This document shows, in pieces, positions 1-7,478 of a stretch of 64,000 nt of DNA. Position 1 is the first letter of the stretch. Every line of letters begins with the position of its first letter. The notes below the pieces were generated by a model. It saw only the letters and a program-made list of their open reading frames with translations. It made no database searches and was not told the origin of the DNA. The position numbers and the translations under genes were made by a program. The DNA comes from CAMLFJ01 sp035463855. Its GTDB lineage: Bacteria > Methylomirabilota > Methylomirabilia > Rokubacteriales > CSP1-6. Location: positions 1 through 64,000 of the forward strand of contig DATHSW010000017.1 in the NCBI GenBank assembly GCA_035463855.1, given 5' to 3'.

Positions 1-855
1 ATCGCGGTACCCACCACCGCGGGTACCGGCAGCGAGACCACCGCGGTGGCGGTCACGCACATCGTGGACCAGAACGTGAAGGCGGGCGTCTCGCACCGCC
101 TGCTCCGGCCCGCCCTGGGGGTCGTGGATCCGCTCAACACGCTGACCGTCCCGCCCGAGGTGACCGCGGCGGCGGGCGCCGACATCCTCACCCACGCGAT
201 CGAGTCGTACACCACCCGCCCCTACAACGCGCGCGCCAAGCATCACCCGCCCGATCGGCCGGCCTATATCGGCGCCAATCCGGCCAGCGACATCTGGTGC
301 GAGAAGGCCATGGAGTCCGCGGCCCGGTACCTCCGGCGCGCCGTGCTCAACGGCCTGGACGTCGAGGCGCGCCTGCACCTGGCGCTGGCCGCCAACTACG
401 CGGGCATCGGCTTCGGCAACGCGGGCGTGCACATCCCCCACGCGGTGGCCTACCCGATCGCGGGCCTGGTGCGCGACTACGTCCCGAGCGGCTATCGCAC
501 CCGGCACCCGCTGGTCCCGCACGGGATGTCGGTGATCCTCACCGCCCCCGCCGCCTTCCGCTTCACCTATACCAGCGCGCCCGAGCGGCACCTGCGCGCC
601 GCCGAGCTACTGGGCTGGCCGGTGGCCGATCTCAACGAGGCGGAGCGGCGCGAGGCACTGCCCCGGGCGCTGCTCTCGCTGATGCGCGACATCGGCATCC
701 CCAACGGGCTCACCGCGATCGGCTACACCGAGCGCGATCTCCCCGCCCTGATCGAGGGCACGCTGCGACAGCCGCGCCTGTTGTCGGGGGCGCCGCGTCA
801 CGTGGGCGCGGCGGAGCTCGACCTGATCCTCCGGGACGCGATGCAATACTGGTAG
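1..855 (+). CDS. Iron-containing alcohol dehydrogenase, hydroxyacid-oxoacid transhydrogenase type (5' end outside window)
   Basis: The reading frame is open from base 1, so the N-terminal nucleotide-binding part lies outside the window; 284 residues are visible. The first residues carry the Fe-ADH signature PTTAGTGSE. Candidate metal-binding histidines lie in ADILTHAIESY, in the GVHIPHAVAYPIAG segment and in LVPHGMSV. The GFGNAGVHIPHAVAYP and SGYRTRHPLVPHG segments are typical of the ADHFE1/HOT branch, which oxidises 4-hydroxybutyrate-like hydroxyacids coupled to 2-oxoacid reduction. Substrate is inferred from family only. It runs convergent to the following FAD oxidoreductase, 30 bp away. 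Confidence 0.88.
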   Translation: MAVPTTAGTGSETTAVAVTHIVDQNVKAGVSHRLLRPALGVVDPLNTLTVPPEVTAAAGADILTHAIESYTTRPYNARAKHHPPDRPAYIGANPASDIWCEKAMESAARYLRRAVLNGLDVEARLHLALAANYAGIGFGNAGVHIPHAVAYPIAGLVRDYVPSGYRTRHPLVPHGMSVILTAPAAFRFTYTSAPERHLRAAELLGWPVADLNEAERREALPRALLSLMRDIGIPNGLTAIGYTERDLPALIEGTLRQPRLLSGAPRHVGAAELDLILRDAMQYW

Positions 856-885
856 CCGGGCGCTCGGAAGGCCCGCTCCGGTGAC

Positions 886-2262
886 CTAGAGCTGGCCCGA
901 GTCTCCCCAGTTGTCCAGCAAGGCCCGATAGGCGGGGTCCTGATAGCGGTTCAAGTGGAACGCGGGCGCGTAGTGGGGCAGCGGGCGCTCCGCGATGTAG
1001 TCGGCGAGCAGATCCGCGGCTCCATTGGACGACATCATCCCGTAGCCGGATAAGCCGCCCAGGACGTACGCGCCCTCGACGGGCAGCGGTCCGGAGAGGA
1101 AGCGGTTCTCGCGCGTCTTGGTGTAGTAGCCGCCGTCCACGAAGCACTTCGGGAAGCGCGACAGGTAGGCGGCGAGCCCGGGCAGCGGCCGCGTCAGCCC
1201 GCGCAGCACGATCTCGGCGTACGCCGGATCGAACTCCACCGGGAAGCGCGCCTCCATCGGCTCGACGTCGTAGGTCCAGATCCCCAGCATGATCGGGCTG
1301 TCTCCCCCGCCCTCGGGCCGCCCGTGCACGCCGCCGGGCATCTCGTCCAGCAGGTGCCGCAGCGCCTCGGTCTCCCCGAGCTCGGCGCGCTCGTCGTCGG
1401 ACCACGGCAGCCGCACCGGATCCGTCCAGATCATCATCGGCGCCTGCCGCGGCACCACCCCGAGCGTGTCGTGGAACGCGACCTTCGCGTGCCTCTCGCA
1501 GAACACCGGCAGCTCGACGCCCAGGAGCCGACCCACCTCCTTGACGAAGGGCCCCGCCGCGTTCACGAAGCGCGGCGTCGCGATCGTGCGGGCGCCGTCG
1601 CGGCCGCTCACCGCCACCCCGCTGATCCGCCCGCCCGTGGTCTCCACCCGCTCCACGCGGCCCTCGAGCAGGCGCACGCCCTTCTCGCGCGCGCGCTCGA
1701 GCATGTACATGCCGAGCTGCTGGCCACTGAACCAGCCGCAGCGCCGCGCGTGCAGCAGCGCCACCGTGTCCTCCGCGAGGTACGGGAAGTGGCGGCGGAT
1801 CAGGCTCGGATCGGTGATGAGGTCGGAGCCGGTGGGCTGCCCCTCGAAGCCGGCGGCGGGCGCGGGCTGATAGTCGCTTCCGGACGATCGGTGCACGCGC
1901 ACCGGCCCCGCGCCGTAGCCCGCCGCGTCCTCGGCCGCGCGCACGTAGCGCTCGACCTGGTCGGGCTGGGCGGTGGCGAAGAGATAGCCGCGCCGGTTCA
2001 TCAGGAAGACGTTACCGCTCTCGCGCGCGAGCTCCTCCATCAGGTCGATGCTGCGGTTCATCAGGGCCACCATGGCGTCGCCGGGCCCCGGCCACCAGTT
2101 GCGGTAGGATTCGGCCGACTTGTCGCTGGTGAGCGAGAGCGCCGGGCGCTCGTCGAGCAGCACCACGCCGCTGATTCCGCGCCGGACCGCCAGGTGGTAG
2201 GCCGCCGCGACGCCCGCCATGCCCGCTCCGCAGATGACCACCTCGGCCGTGGCCCCGCTCAT
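886..2262 (-). CDS. FAD-dependent oxidoreductase of the DAO family
   Basis: 458 residues. The N-terminus has a Rossmann FAD-binding motif, VVICGAGMAGVAAAYHL, directly after the chosen ATG at 2262. An upstream in-frame start would add 47 residues of low-complexity sequence ahead of the Rossmann strand, so it was rejected. The NAAGPFVKEVGRLLG and GGLSGYGMMSSNGAADLLADYI segments match the second FAD-contact region of glycine/sarcosine oxidase-like enzymes. It probably oxidises a secondary or tertiary amino acid, but the substrate cannot be read from sequence. It is transcribed divergently from the PilZ gene. Confidence 0.85.
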   Translation of the reverse strand: MSGATAEVVICGAGMAGVAAAYHLAVRRGISGVVLLDERPALSLTSDKSAESYRNWWPGPGDAMVALMNRSIDLMEELARESGNVFLMNRRGYLFATAQPDQVERYVRAAEDAAGYGAGPVRVHRSSGSDYQPAPAAGFEGQPTGSDLITDPSLIRRHFPYLAEDTVALLHARRCGWFSGQQLGMYMLERAREKGVRLLEGRVERVETTGGRISGVAVSGRDGARTIATPRFVNAAGPFVKEVGRLLGVELPVFCERHAKVAFHDTLGVVPRQAPMMIWTDPVRLPWSDDERAELGETEALRHLLDEMPGGVHGRPEGGGDSPIMLGIWTYDVEPMEARFPVEFDPAYAEIVLRGLTRPLPGLAAYLSRFPKCFVDGGYYTKTRENRFLSGPLPVEGAYVLGGLSGYGMMSSNGAADLLADYIAERPLPHYAPAFHLNRYQDPAYRALLDNWGDSGQL

Positions 2263-2382
2263 GGCCACCGACTCTACACGCTTTGGCAACCGGTGGACAC
2301 TGTCAGCGTCACGACGCGACATTGACAGGCCGCCACCCTGGTGACGCCGACCTAAGCTCGCGAGAACAGGGGCTTGTCTGGA

Positions 2383-2398
2383 AGGCACGCCGGTTGCT
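2383..2398 (+). promoter_or_regulatory. Sigma-54 (-24/-12) promoter of the PilZ gene
   Basis: AGGCACG-CCGG-TTGCT matches the RpoN consensus TGGCACG-N4-TTGCW at all but the first base, with the required 10 bp between GG and GC. The expected start point is about 12 bases after the -12 element, only a few bases before the ATG at 2412. No GGTAA-N3-TTNCC site lies upstream. A CTGTCA...TGACAG inverted repeat at 2300-2328 is the only candidate activator site. Confidence 0.6.
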
Positions 2399-2411
2399 GA
2401 CACCCCCGCGC

Positions 2412-2723
2412 ATGATCACCACCAAACACAACGACCGCCGCCGCCACCCGCGTACCGACGTCTCCTGGCTCGTCGTCGTGGAAGCCGGCAAGCGCCGCTT
2501 CCTGCTTCAGACGGTGGACATCTCGGCCCGCGGGGCCAAGATGAGACCGAAGGAGCGGCTCGATATCGGGACGCCGGCTCAGCTCCGCTTCCGCCCGCCC
2601 GACGGCTCGCCGTTCAACGTGCCGGCGCTCGTGTGGCGGGCCGATTCCGACGGGCTCGCCTTCCTGTTCATGGGGGACATCCAGGACCGCCTGCGCCGCT
2701 TCGGACGCGTGCTCGCGGGCTGA
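2412..2723 (+). CDS. PilZ domain protein
   Basis: 103 residues, essentially one PilZ domain. The N-terminal RRRHPR arginine motif (near residues 9-14) and the DISARGAK motif (D-x-S-x-x-G type, near residue 39) form the two halves of a cyclic di-GMP binding site, so ligand binding is likely. The ATG at 2412 was chosen because the RxxxR motif follows at once; an upstream in-frame start at 2283 would read through the promoter region. No output domain is attached, so it probably acts by binding a partner such as a motility or polysaccharide-export component. Confidence 0.85.
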   Translation: MITTKHNDRRRHPRTDVSWLVVVEAGKRRFLLQTVDISARGAKMRPKERLDIGTPAQLRFRPPDGSPFNVPALVWRADSDGLAFLFMGDIQDRLRRFGRVLAG

Positions 2724-2738
2724 TCGCGCCCGCCCCGC

Positions 2739-5045
2739 CTACTTCCGGAACCAGTCCCAGACTCTGTCCCACCAGCGTTCGATCTGCTCCGTGACACCGC
2801 CGTGCTCCTCGCACGGCGGGGGCTCGGTCCCCGACAGGAACACCTCGGTCGCCACCAGCGGGCAGAAGGCGGTGGCGCGCCGGCCGGTAGTCACGTCCAC
2901 CTTCGCGCGGGTGATGCCGGCCGGCTCGGGGAACGCCCCACCCGGATACACCTCGAGCGCCTGCCGCATGAACTCCGACCAGATCGGCAGCGCGCCCTCG
3001 GAGCCGGACAGCCCCGCGGCGACGCCGTCGTCGAAGCCCACCCAGACCAGCGCGAGCAGGTTGGGCGCGTAGCCCACGAACCAGGCGTCCCTGCCGTCGT
3101 TGGTCGTCCCCGTCTTGCCGGCCACCGCGCCGGGCACGCCGGCGACCCGCGCGGACGCGCCGGTTCCCGCGTTGATCACGCCTTCCAGCAGCGAGGTCAC
3201 CAGATAGGCCTCCGGCGCGCCGATGACCGGCCGGGCCTCGCGGCCCGCGCTCCACAGGGCCCGGCCTCCGTCGTCGGCCACCGCCTCCACCGCGCCACCC
3301 GCCGGAGCCAGGCCGCCGTTCACCAGCGGCAGGTATGCGCGCGCGAGCTGAAGCGGGGTGATCTCGAAGACCCCCAGCGTGAGCGCCGGGACCGGCTTGA
3401 GGTCGGCTTCCATGCCGAGGCCCCGCGCGGTGTCGATCACCGCGGGTAGCCCGACCGCCTGCGCGAGCCGCACGGTCGCGGTGTTGAGCGAGCCCTCCAG
3501 CGCCCGGCGTACCGTGACCGTCCCCTCGTACCGGTCGTCGTAGTTCTTGGGCGTCCACGGCTTGCCGTCCATCATGATCGTGATCGGCGCGTCCTCGATG
3601 AGCGAGGCGGCCGTGAAGAGCGTGGCGTCCTTCCTGGGCGTGAGCGCGGTGAGGTATACGAAGGGCTTGAACGCGCTGCCCGGCTGCCGGCGGGCCTGCA
3701 CCGCGCGGTTGAACTGGCTCGACCGGTAGTCGCGCCCGCCGACGAGCGCGCGCACCTGCCCGGTGGCCGGGTCGAGCACGACCATCGCGGCCTGGAGGCG
3801 CTCCTCCGGGCCCTTGCGGCGCAGCCGCGGCCGCGCGGTCTCGAGACGGTCCATCCCCTTGACCACCGCGGCCTCGGCCAGGCGCTGCAGCACCGGGTCC
3901 AGCGTCGTGTACACGCGCACGCCGTGCTGGCCGGCCAGCTCCAGGTCCGGGTTCCGCTCGAGCTCCGCCCGCACGTAGTCGATGAAGTACGGCGCCACCA
4001 GCCCATTGGTCGGGGTCACGCGCGCCCGCACCGGCTCCTTGCGGGCTCGGCGATAGTCGGCCTCCGAGATCCGGCCGAGATCGCGCAGGCGGCTCAGCAC
4101 CACGTCCCGTCGCTCCCGGGCCCGCTCGGGATTGCTCACCGGCGAGTAGCTGTTCGGGGCGCGGATCATCCCCGCGAGCAGCGCGGCTTCCGCGAGCGTG
4201 ACCTGGTGGACCTCCTTGCCGAAGTATGCCCGCGAGGCGGCGCCCACCCCGCGGACCGCCGACCCGCCCCACTGTCCGAGGTAGATCTCGTTGAGATAGG
4301 CCTCGAGGATCTGGTCCTTGCTGTAGCGCCACTCGAGCACGGTGGAGAGGAGGGCCTCGTTGACCTTCCGCGCGAGGGTGCGCTCGGGATTGAGCAGCCG
4401 GCTCTTCACGAGCTGCTGGGTGATGGTGCTGCCCCCCTCGGCCACCCGGCCCTTCCGGATGTTGGTCCACAGCGCGCGCAGGATGCCGCGGGGGTCCACG
4501 CCCCCGTGCTCGTAGAAGCGCACGTCCTCGGTGGCGAGGACCGCGTTCCGGAGCACCGCGGGCACGTCGGGCAGGCGGACCGGCCGGATGTTCTCGCCCA
4601 TGTCCGCGCCGGCGCTCGCCAGCAGCTCGGGGGGCAGCGCCACGCTCTGGACCTCGGCGTCGCCCTGCCGGAGCCCGGTGATACGGCCGCCCGACACGGC
4701 CAGGGTCACGCGCCCCGCGGCGGGGCCCGCCACGTGGATCTCCCAGCCGCTGTCCGACCGCGAGAACTGACCGGGTCCGCTCGCACCACGTGTCTCGCGA
4801 TAGCCGACCCGGCTCAGGATCCCCGCCAGGTCGAGCGCGCCCACGTGGACGCCCGGCCGGAGCACGGGCGGGGCCGCGTAGAGCACGGTGGAGCGGCGCG
4901 CTTCCACCCGCTCGAACCGCGAGAGCGCCGCCGCCGCGTAGATCGCGAGTCCGCCCGCGCCCAGCACCAGGATGGCCAGCAGCCCGCCCGCGAAAAGAGT
5001 GAAGCGGCGCCGGCCCCGGAACCGGCCTCCCCCCCGCTCGACCAT
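2739..5045 (-). CDS. Class A penicillin-binding protein, PBP1B-like bifunctional peptidoglycan synthase
   Basis: 768 residues. A cytoplasmic basic N-terminus and one membrane anchor (about 16-40) are followed by a small UB2H-like domain (about 50-140), the feature that separates PBP1B from PBP1A. The GT51 glycosyltransferase domain carries catalytic Glu173 in ATEDVRFYEHGG and GGSTITQQLVK at 204-214. The transpeptidase has nucleophile motif SAFK (457-460), SLN (519-521) and KTGT (644-647). All catalytic motifs are intact, so it should polymerise and cross-link peptidoglycan in the periplasm. It is the last gene of an operon with mlaC and two small genes, 37 bp after the preceding stop. Confidence 0.95.
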   Translation of the reverse strand: MVERGGGRFRGRRRFTLFAGGLLAILVLGAGGLAIYAAAALSRFERVEARRSTVLYAAPPVLRPGVHVGALDLAGILSRVGYRETRGASGPGQFSRSDSGWEIHVAGPAAGRVTLAVSGGRITGLRQGDAEVQSVALPPELLASAGADMGENIRPVRLPDVPAVLRNAVLATEDVRFYEHGGVDPRGILRALWTNIRKGRVAEGGSTITQQLVKSRLLNPERTLARKVNEALLSTVLEWRYSKDQILEAYLNEIYLGQWGGSAVRGVGAASRAYFGKEVHQVTLAEAALLAGMIRAPNSYSPVSNPERARERRDVVLSRLRDLGRISEADYRRARKEPVRARVTPTNGLVAPYFIDYVRAELERNPDLELAGQHGVRVYTTLDPVLQRLAEAAVVKGMDRLETARPRLRRKGPEERLQAAMVVLDPATGQVRALVGGRDYRSSQFNRAVQARRQPGSAFKPFVYLTALTPRKDATLFTAASLIEDAPITIMMDGKPWTPKNYDDRYEGTVTVRRALEGSLNTATVRLAQAVGLPAVIDTARGLGMEADLKPVPALTLGVFEITPLQLARAYLPLVNGGLAPAGGAVEAVADDGGRALWSAGREARPVIGAPEAYLVTSLLEGVINAGTGASARVAGVPGAVAGKTGTTNDGRDAWFVGYAPNLLALVWVGFDDGVAAGLSGSEGALPIWSEFMRQALEVYPGGAFPEPAGITRAKVDVTTGRRATAFCPLVATEVFLSGTEPPPCEEHGGVTEQIERWWDRVWDWFRK

Positions 5046-5082
5046 CAGGTCTCCACGCGCACGGTGTGGATGCGGTCAGGGT

Positions 5083-5475
5083 CTAGGACCCGGCGCCCCT
5101 CCGTAGAGTGATCATCACCAGCCGCGCCACCTCCGGATCACTCGACAGCTCGACCACCACGAAGTCGCCTAGCCGGACGTCGGCGAGGGTGAGCGTGCTG
5201 TCCCGGAACGCGTCGTTCAGGTCGCGCCGGGACTGGTTGCGCTGCGACAGGAGCACGATGGCCTCGCGGGGCACGCGCACCCGCAGGGCGCGCCGCTCCG
5301 CGTTGGCCCCGAACTCGTCCAGGGTGAGCGTGCGGGCCTGCGCATCCACCGCGAGCACCGTGCCCGCGTGACGCTCCCCCGCCGGGGTCTCGCGCGGGGC
5401 CGCGAGCAGGGCCGCGGCCATCGCGGCGGCCGCCACCAGGACCGGGAGGCGACCGGCGGCCCGGCGGCCGCTCAC
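5083..5475 (-). CDS. Predicted periplasmic protein of unknown function
   Basis: 130 residues from a GTG at 5475 that overlaps the mlaC stop as GTGA. The ORF is open further upstream, but those residues would be a mlaC frame shadow. The N-terminus (basic RR then a hydrophobic Ala/Leu-rich stretch ending APRETPAG) looks like a cleavable signal peptide. The mature part has alternating short beta-like segments (GTVLAVDAQARTLTL, LRVRVPREAIVLL, LGDFVVVELS), the pattern of a small beta-barrel domain; this resemblance is weak. Coupling to MlaC and a peptidoglycan synthase suggests an envelope role. Confidence 0.7.
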   Translation of the reverse strand: MSGRRAAGRLPVLVAAAAMAAALLAAPRETPAGERHAGTVLAVDAQARTLTLDEFGANAERRALRVRVPREAIVLLSQRNQSRRDLNDAFRDSTLTLADVRLGDFVVVELSSDPEVARLVMITLRRGAGS

Positions 5476-6116
5476 GACCGCGGCGCGGCGGGCGCCGCGA
5501 CCTCCGCCGCCTTGAGCTTGCGCACCAGCTCGGCGTACGAGGAGGTCCGAATGATCTTGTCGAACTGGGTCCGGTAGTTGTTGATCAAGCTCACGCCCTC
5601 GATGGAGACATCGTACACGAGCCACCGGTCGCCGCGCTGCTGCATGCGATAGTCCACCGGGATCTCCGTGCCCTGCTTGGTCACGAACCGGGTCCGCACC
5701 GTGGCGAGCCCGCTCTCCACCGACTCGCCCGCGAACGCGATCCGCTCGCCGCTGTACCGCTCGATCTTCGAGATGTACGCCCGCTCGATCAGGTCGGTGA
5801 ACAGCGCGGTGAACTCCAGGCGGTCCTTCTCCGCGAGCCCTTGCCAGTGGCGGCCGAGCGCCCGCCTGGCCGTCTCGCCGAAGTCGAAGACGCCCAGGGC
5901 CTCCTTGCGGATGGCCGCGCGCCGCTCCTTGGCCCTGGCCTCGGGCCGCATCGCGGGATCCTCCAGCACCCTGACGATCTGCTCGACCGAGGTCTTGAGC
6001 TGCTCGGTGGGAGCTCCGGCGAAGGCGGGCGTCGCGGCCCCGACCGGCGCGCCGGTCAGCAGGACCGTGGCGATCAGGCGCGCCGCGATCGCGTGTGAGA
6101 GGGAGGGAACGCTCAT
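5472..6116 (-). CDS. mlaC: MlaC/Ttg2D-family phospholipid-binding periplasmic protein
   Basis: 214 residues with a signal peptide (about 1-30). Features of the MlaC family are visible: an N-terminal helix of the LKTSVEQIVRVLEDP type, a FDFGETARRALGRHWQ region, FTALFTDLIERAYISKIERY in the middle, and a VDYRMQQRGDRWLVYDVSIEGVS-like C-terminal sheet (spread over about residues 150-185). MlaC ferries phospholipids between the outer and inner membranes. The usual MlaFED ABC components are not in this window. Here mlaC is preceded by a small membrane protein (4 bp gap) and followed by a periplasmic protein and PBP1B in one operon. Confidence 0.9.
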   Translation of the reverse strand: MSVPSLSHAIAARLIATVLLTGAPVGAATPAFAGAPTEQLKTSVEQIVRVLEDPAMRPEARAKERRAAIRKEALGVFDFGETARRALGRHWQGLAEKDRLEFTALFTDLIERAYISKIERYSGERIAFAGESVESGLATVRTRFVTKQGTEIPVDYRMQQRGDRWLVYDVSIEGVSLINNYRTQFDKIIRTSSYAELVRKLKAAEVAAPAAPRS

Positions 6117-6120
6117 GACG

Positions 6121-6477
6121 TCAGGCCGCGTGGCCGAGGGCGCCCCGGTTCACCGCGATCCGGTCCTCGATGCGGAAGTCGGACCGGCTGCGGCCCAGCT
6201 CCCGCTTCGCCACGTCCAGCGCCGCCTCCCGCAGCTCCGTCCTGGGCACGACGCCGGTGATGTCGAGGACGAGCGGCGATCCCTTCCACAGGGGCAGCCG
6301 CGCGGTCGGCGTCAGAGGCAGCCCGGCCAGCGCCGCGTCCATCAGGAGGGCATCGGAGACTCGCGCCTGAGCCGCCACCGCCTCCTCCTCACGCTTGCGC
6401 TTGAGGTCGTAGATCTTCACGGCCAGTCCGAGCAATACGCCGAGGACCAACATCGCGCCGATCACGATGATCTCCAT
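6121..6477 (-). CDS. Small single-pass membrane protein, possible BON-like C-terminus
   Basis: 118 residues from the ATG at 6477, preceded by a GGAGGTG ribosome binding site 7 bases upstream; earlier in-frame starts lack such a site. An N-terminal membrane helix (about 2-22) is followed by a charged linker KIYDLKRKREEE. The soluble part (about 60-105) contains PLVLDITGVVPRTELREAA and RIEDRIAV, which resemble half of a BON domain; I consider this tentative. First gene of the mlaC-PBP operon, with a sigma-54 promoter directly upstream. Confidence 0.72.
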   Translation of the reverse strand: MEIIVIGAMLVLGVLLGLAVKIYDLKRKREEEAVAAQARVSDALLMDAALAGLPLTPTARLPLWKGSPLVLDITGVVPRTELREAALDVAKRELGRSRSDFRIEDRIAVNRGALGHAA

Positions 6478-6505
6478 GGCTGTCACCTCCATGAGCATCG
6501 CGGGC

Positions 6506-6521
6506 TGCATCGCGCATGCCA
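6506..6521 (-). promoter_or_regulatory. Sigma-54 promoter of the mlaC-PBP1B operon
   Basis: Read on the minus strand: TGGCATG-CGCG-ATGCA, two changes from TGGCACG-N4-TTGCA and with exact GG-N10-GC spacing. The predicted start near 6494 leaves a short leader holding the GGAGGTG site of the 6477 start codon. Two GGTAA-N3-TTNCC-like sites lie 81-116 bp upstream. Confidence 0.6.
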
Positions 6522-6601
6522 GCGTCAGGGCCCGCACGCCGGACGCAAGTCGCCTCGCCGCAAGCCAACACGCGGGGGCGCGGGACGAACGCTCCCGACC
6601 G

Positions 6602-6637
6602 GGTAGGAATTTCCAGGCTGATCGTGTAAACGTTTCC
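6602..6637. promoter_or_regulatory. Paired palindromic activator sites upstream of the mlaC operon
   Basis: Two 13-mers, GGTAGGAATTTCC (6602-6614) and TGTAAACGTTTCC (6625-6637), start exactly 23 bp apart and fit the pattern GGTAA-N3-TTNCC seen upstream of other sigma-54 promoters in this window. Position relative to the promoter at 6506-6521 fits an enhancer for an NtrC-type activator. Assignment to a protein is inference. Confidence 0.5.
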
Positions 6638-6663
6638 AGGCGCCCGGTGCCGCGCGCGCCGCG

Positions 6664-7278
6664 TCACCGGGCGCCTTCCGGAACGGGCGCCAGGATCGCC
6701 TCGCTCGTGAGCACCTTCCGGGCGACGTCGCCCAGACGCTGGCGCGAGTCCATCGCCTGACGCCGGAGCCACCGGAACGCCTCCGCCTCGGTGAGCTGCC
6801 GATCGCTCATCAGCTTGCCCTTGGCCTGATCGATGAGCGGCCGGTCGGCGCGCGCCTGCTGCAGGCGGCGGATCTCGCGGAACCGCGCGAGCGCGAGATC
6901 CAGCGTCGGCGCCAGCTCGGCCGCGCGCAGCGGCTTGAGCATGAAGCCCATCACCCCGGCGCGATTGGCCTGCTTCACCACCGCCCGGTCGGTGTCGCGC
7001 GTGAACAGCACCGCCGGGCAGTCGAGCGCGGCGGTGATCCTGGGCATCAGGGCGGACTCGCGCGCACCGCAGAGGCTCGGCGCCATGATCACCACGTCGG
7101 GTCGCGTCTCCTTCATCACCGCCACCGCGTCGAGCCGGAGCGGCGCCTCCACCGCGACCACCCCGCCCGCGTCCTCCACCGCCCCGCGCAGCATCGCGCG
7201 CGAGGCGGCATCGCCCTCGAGAACCGCCACTCGCCAGCGCGGCGGGCCACTCCAATGCAGGTTGCGGATCCCTCGCAT
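6664..7278 (-). CDS. ANTAR-domain response regulator with a degenerate receiver
   Basis: 204 residues. The N-terminal half (about 15-125) has a receiver fold: RVAVLEGDAASR at the acidic pocket, PAVLFTRD, and GFMLKPL with the conserved Lys. The phosphoacceptor position, normally Asp in a PDxVLLD context, reads PDVVIMAP, so Ala replaces Asp. The C-terminal ANTAR domain (about 138-195: DRPLIDQAKGKLMSDRQ then AFRWLRRQAMDSRQRL) binds RNA hairpins in relatives such as AmiR and NasR to prevent termination. The loss of the Asp suggests control by ligand or partner, as in AmiR, not by phosphorylation. It has its own sigma-54 promoter. Confidence 0.88.
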   Translation of the reverse strand: MRGIRNLHWSGPPRWRVAVLEGDAASRAMLRGAVEDAGGVVAVEAPLRLDAVAVMKETRPDVVIMAPSLCGARESALMPRITAALDCPAVLFTRDTDRAVVKQANRAGVMGFMLKPLRAAELAPTLDLALARFREIRRLQQARADRPLIDQAKGKLMSDRQLTEAEAFRWLRRQAMDSRQRLGDVARKVLTSEAILAPVPEGAR

Positions 7279-7305
7279 GAGACACCTCCCGAGCCGGCAA
7301 TCGTT

Positions 7306-7321
7306 CGCAACCCGCGTGCCA
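7306..7321 (-). promoter_or_regulatory. Sigma-54 promoter of the ANTAR regulator gene
   Basis: Minus-strand TGGCACG-CGGG-TTGCG is a near-perfect RpoN site. The predicted start near 7295 leaves about 17 bases of leader with a GGGAGGTG ribosome binding site ahead of the ATG at 7278. Confidence 0.75.
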
Positions 7322-7341
7322 ACGCGGGGAGCCCGGGCGCC

Positions 7342-7354
7342 GGTAAGAATTCCC
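7342..7354. promoter_or_regulatory. Palindromic activator site between the ANTAR and SPOR genes
   Basis: GGTAAGAATTCCC fits GGTAA-N3-TTNCC. It lies 97 bp before the -24 box of the SPOR-gene promoter and 21 bp before that of the divergent ANTAR promoter. A weaker GGAAGTTCC element starts 23 bp further on, at 7365, the same spacing as in the pair at 6602 and 6625. Confidence 0.45.
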
Positions 7355-7450
7355 GCTCGCGCCCGGAAGTTCCTCCCCGCTCCGCCGCCGGACGGGCCCG
7401 CGCCGGGCCGGACTCGCGCCTCGAGCGACCGACTCGTGTCGTGGTCGCGG

Positions 7451-7466
7451 TGGCACGTGACTTGCC
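7451..7466 (+). promoter_or_regulatory. Sigma-54 promoter of the SPOR-like membrane protein gene
   Basis: TGGCACG-TGAC-TTGCC, a consensus -24/-12 element. The predicted start point (about 7477) is only two bases before the ATG at 7479, so the transcript would be nearly leaderless. Fourteen bases, CGCGGTGGCACGTG, are shared with the promoter at 26423. Confidence 0.75.
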
Positions 7467-7478
7467 TGTTCCCGGGAC

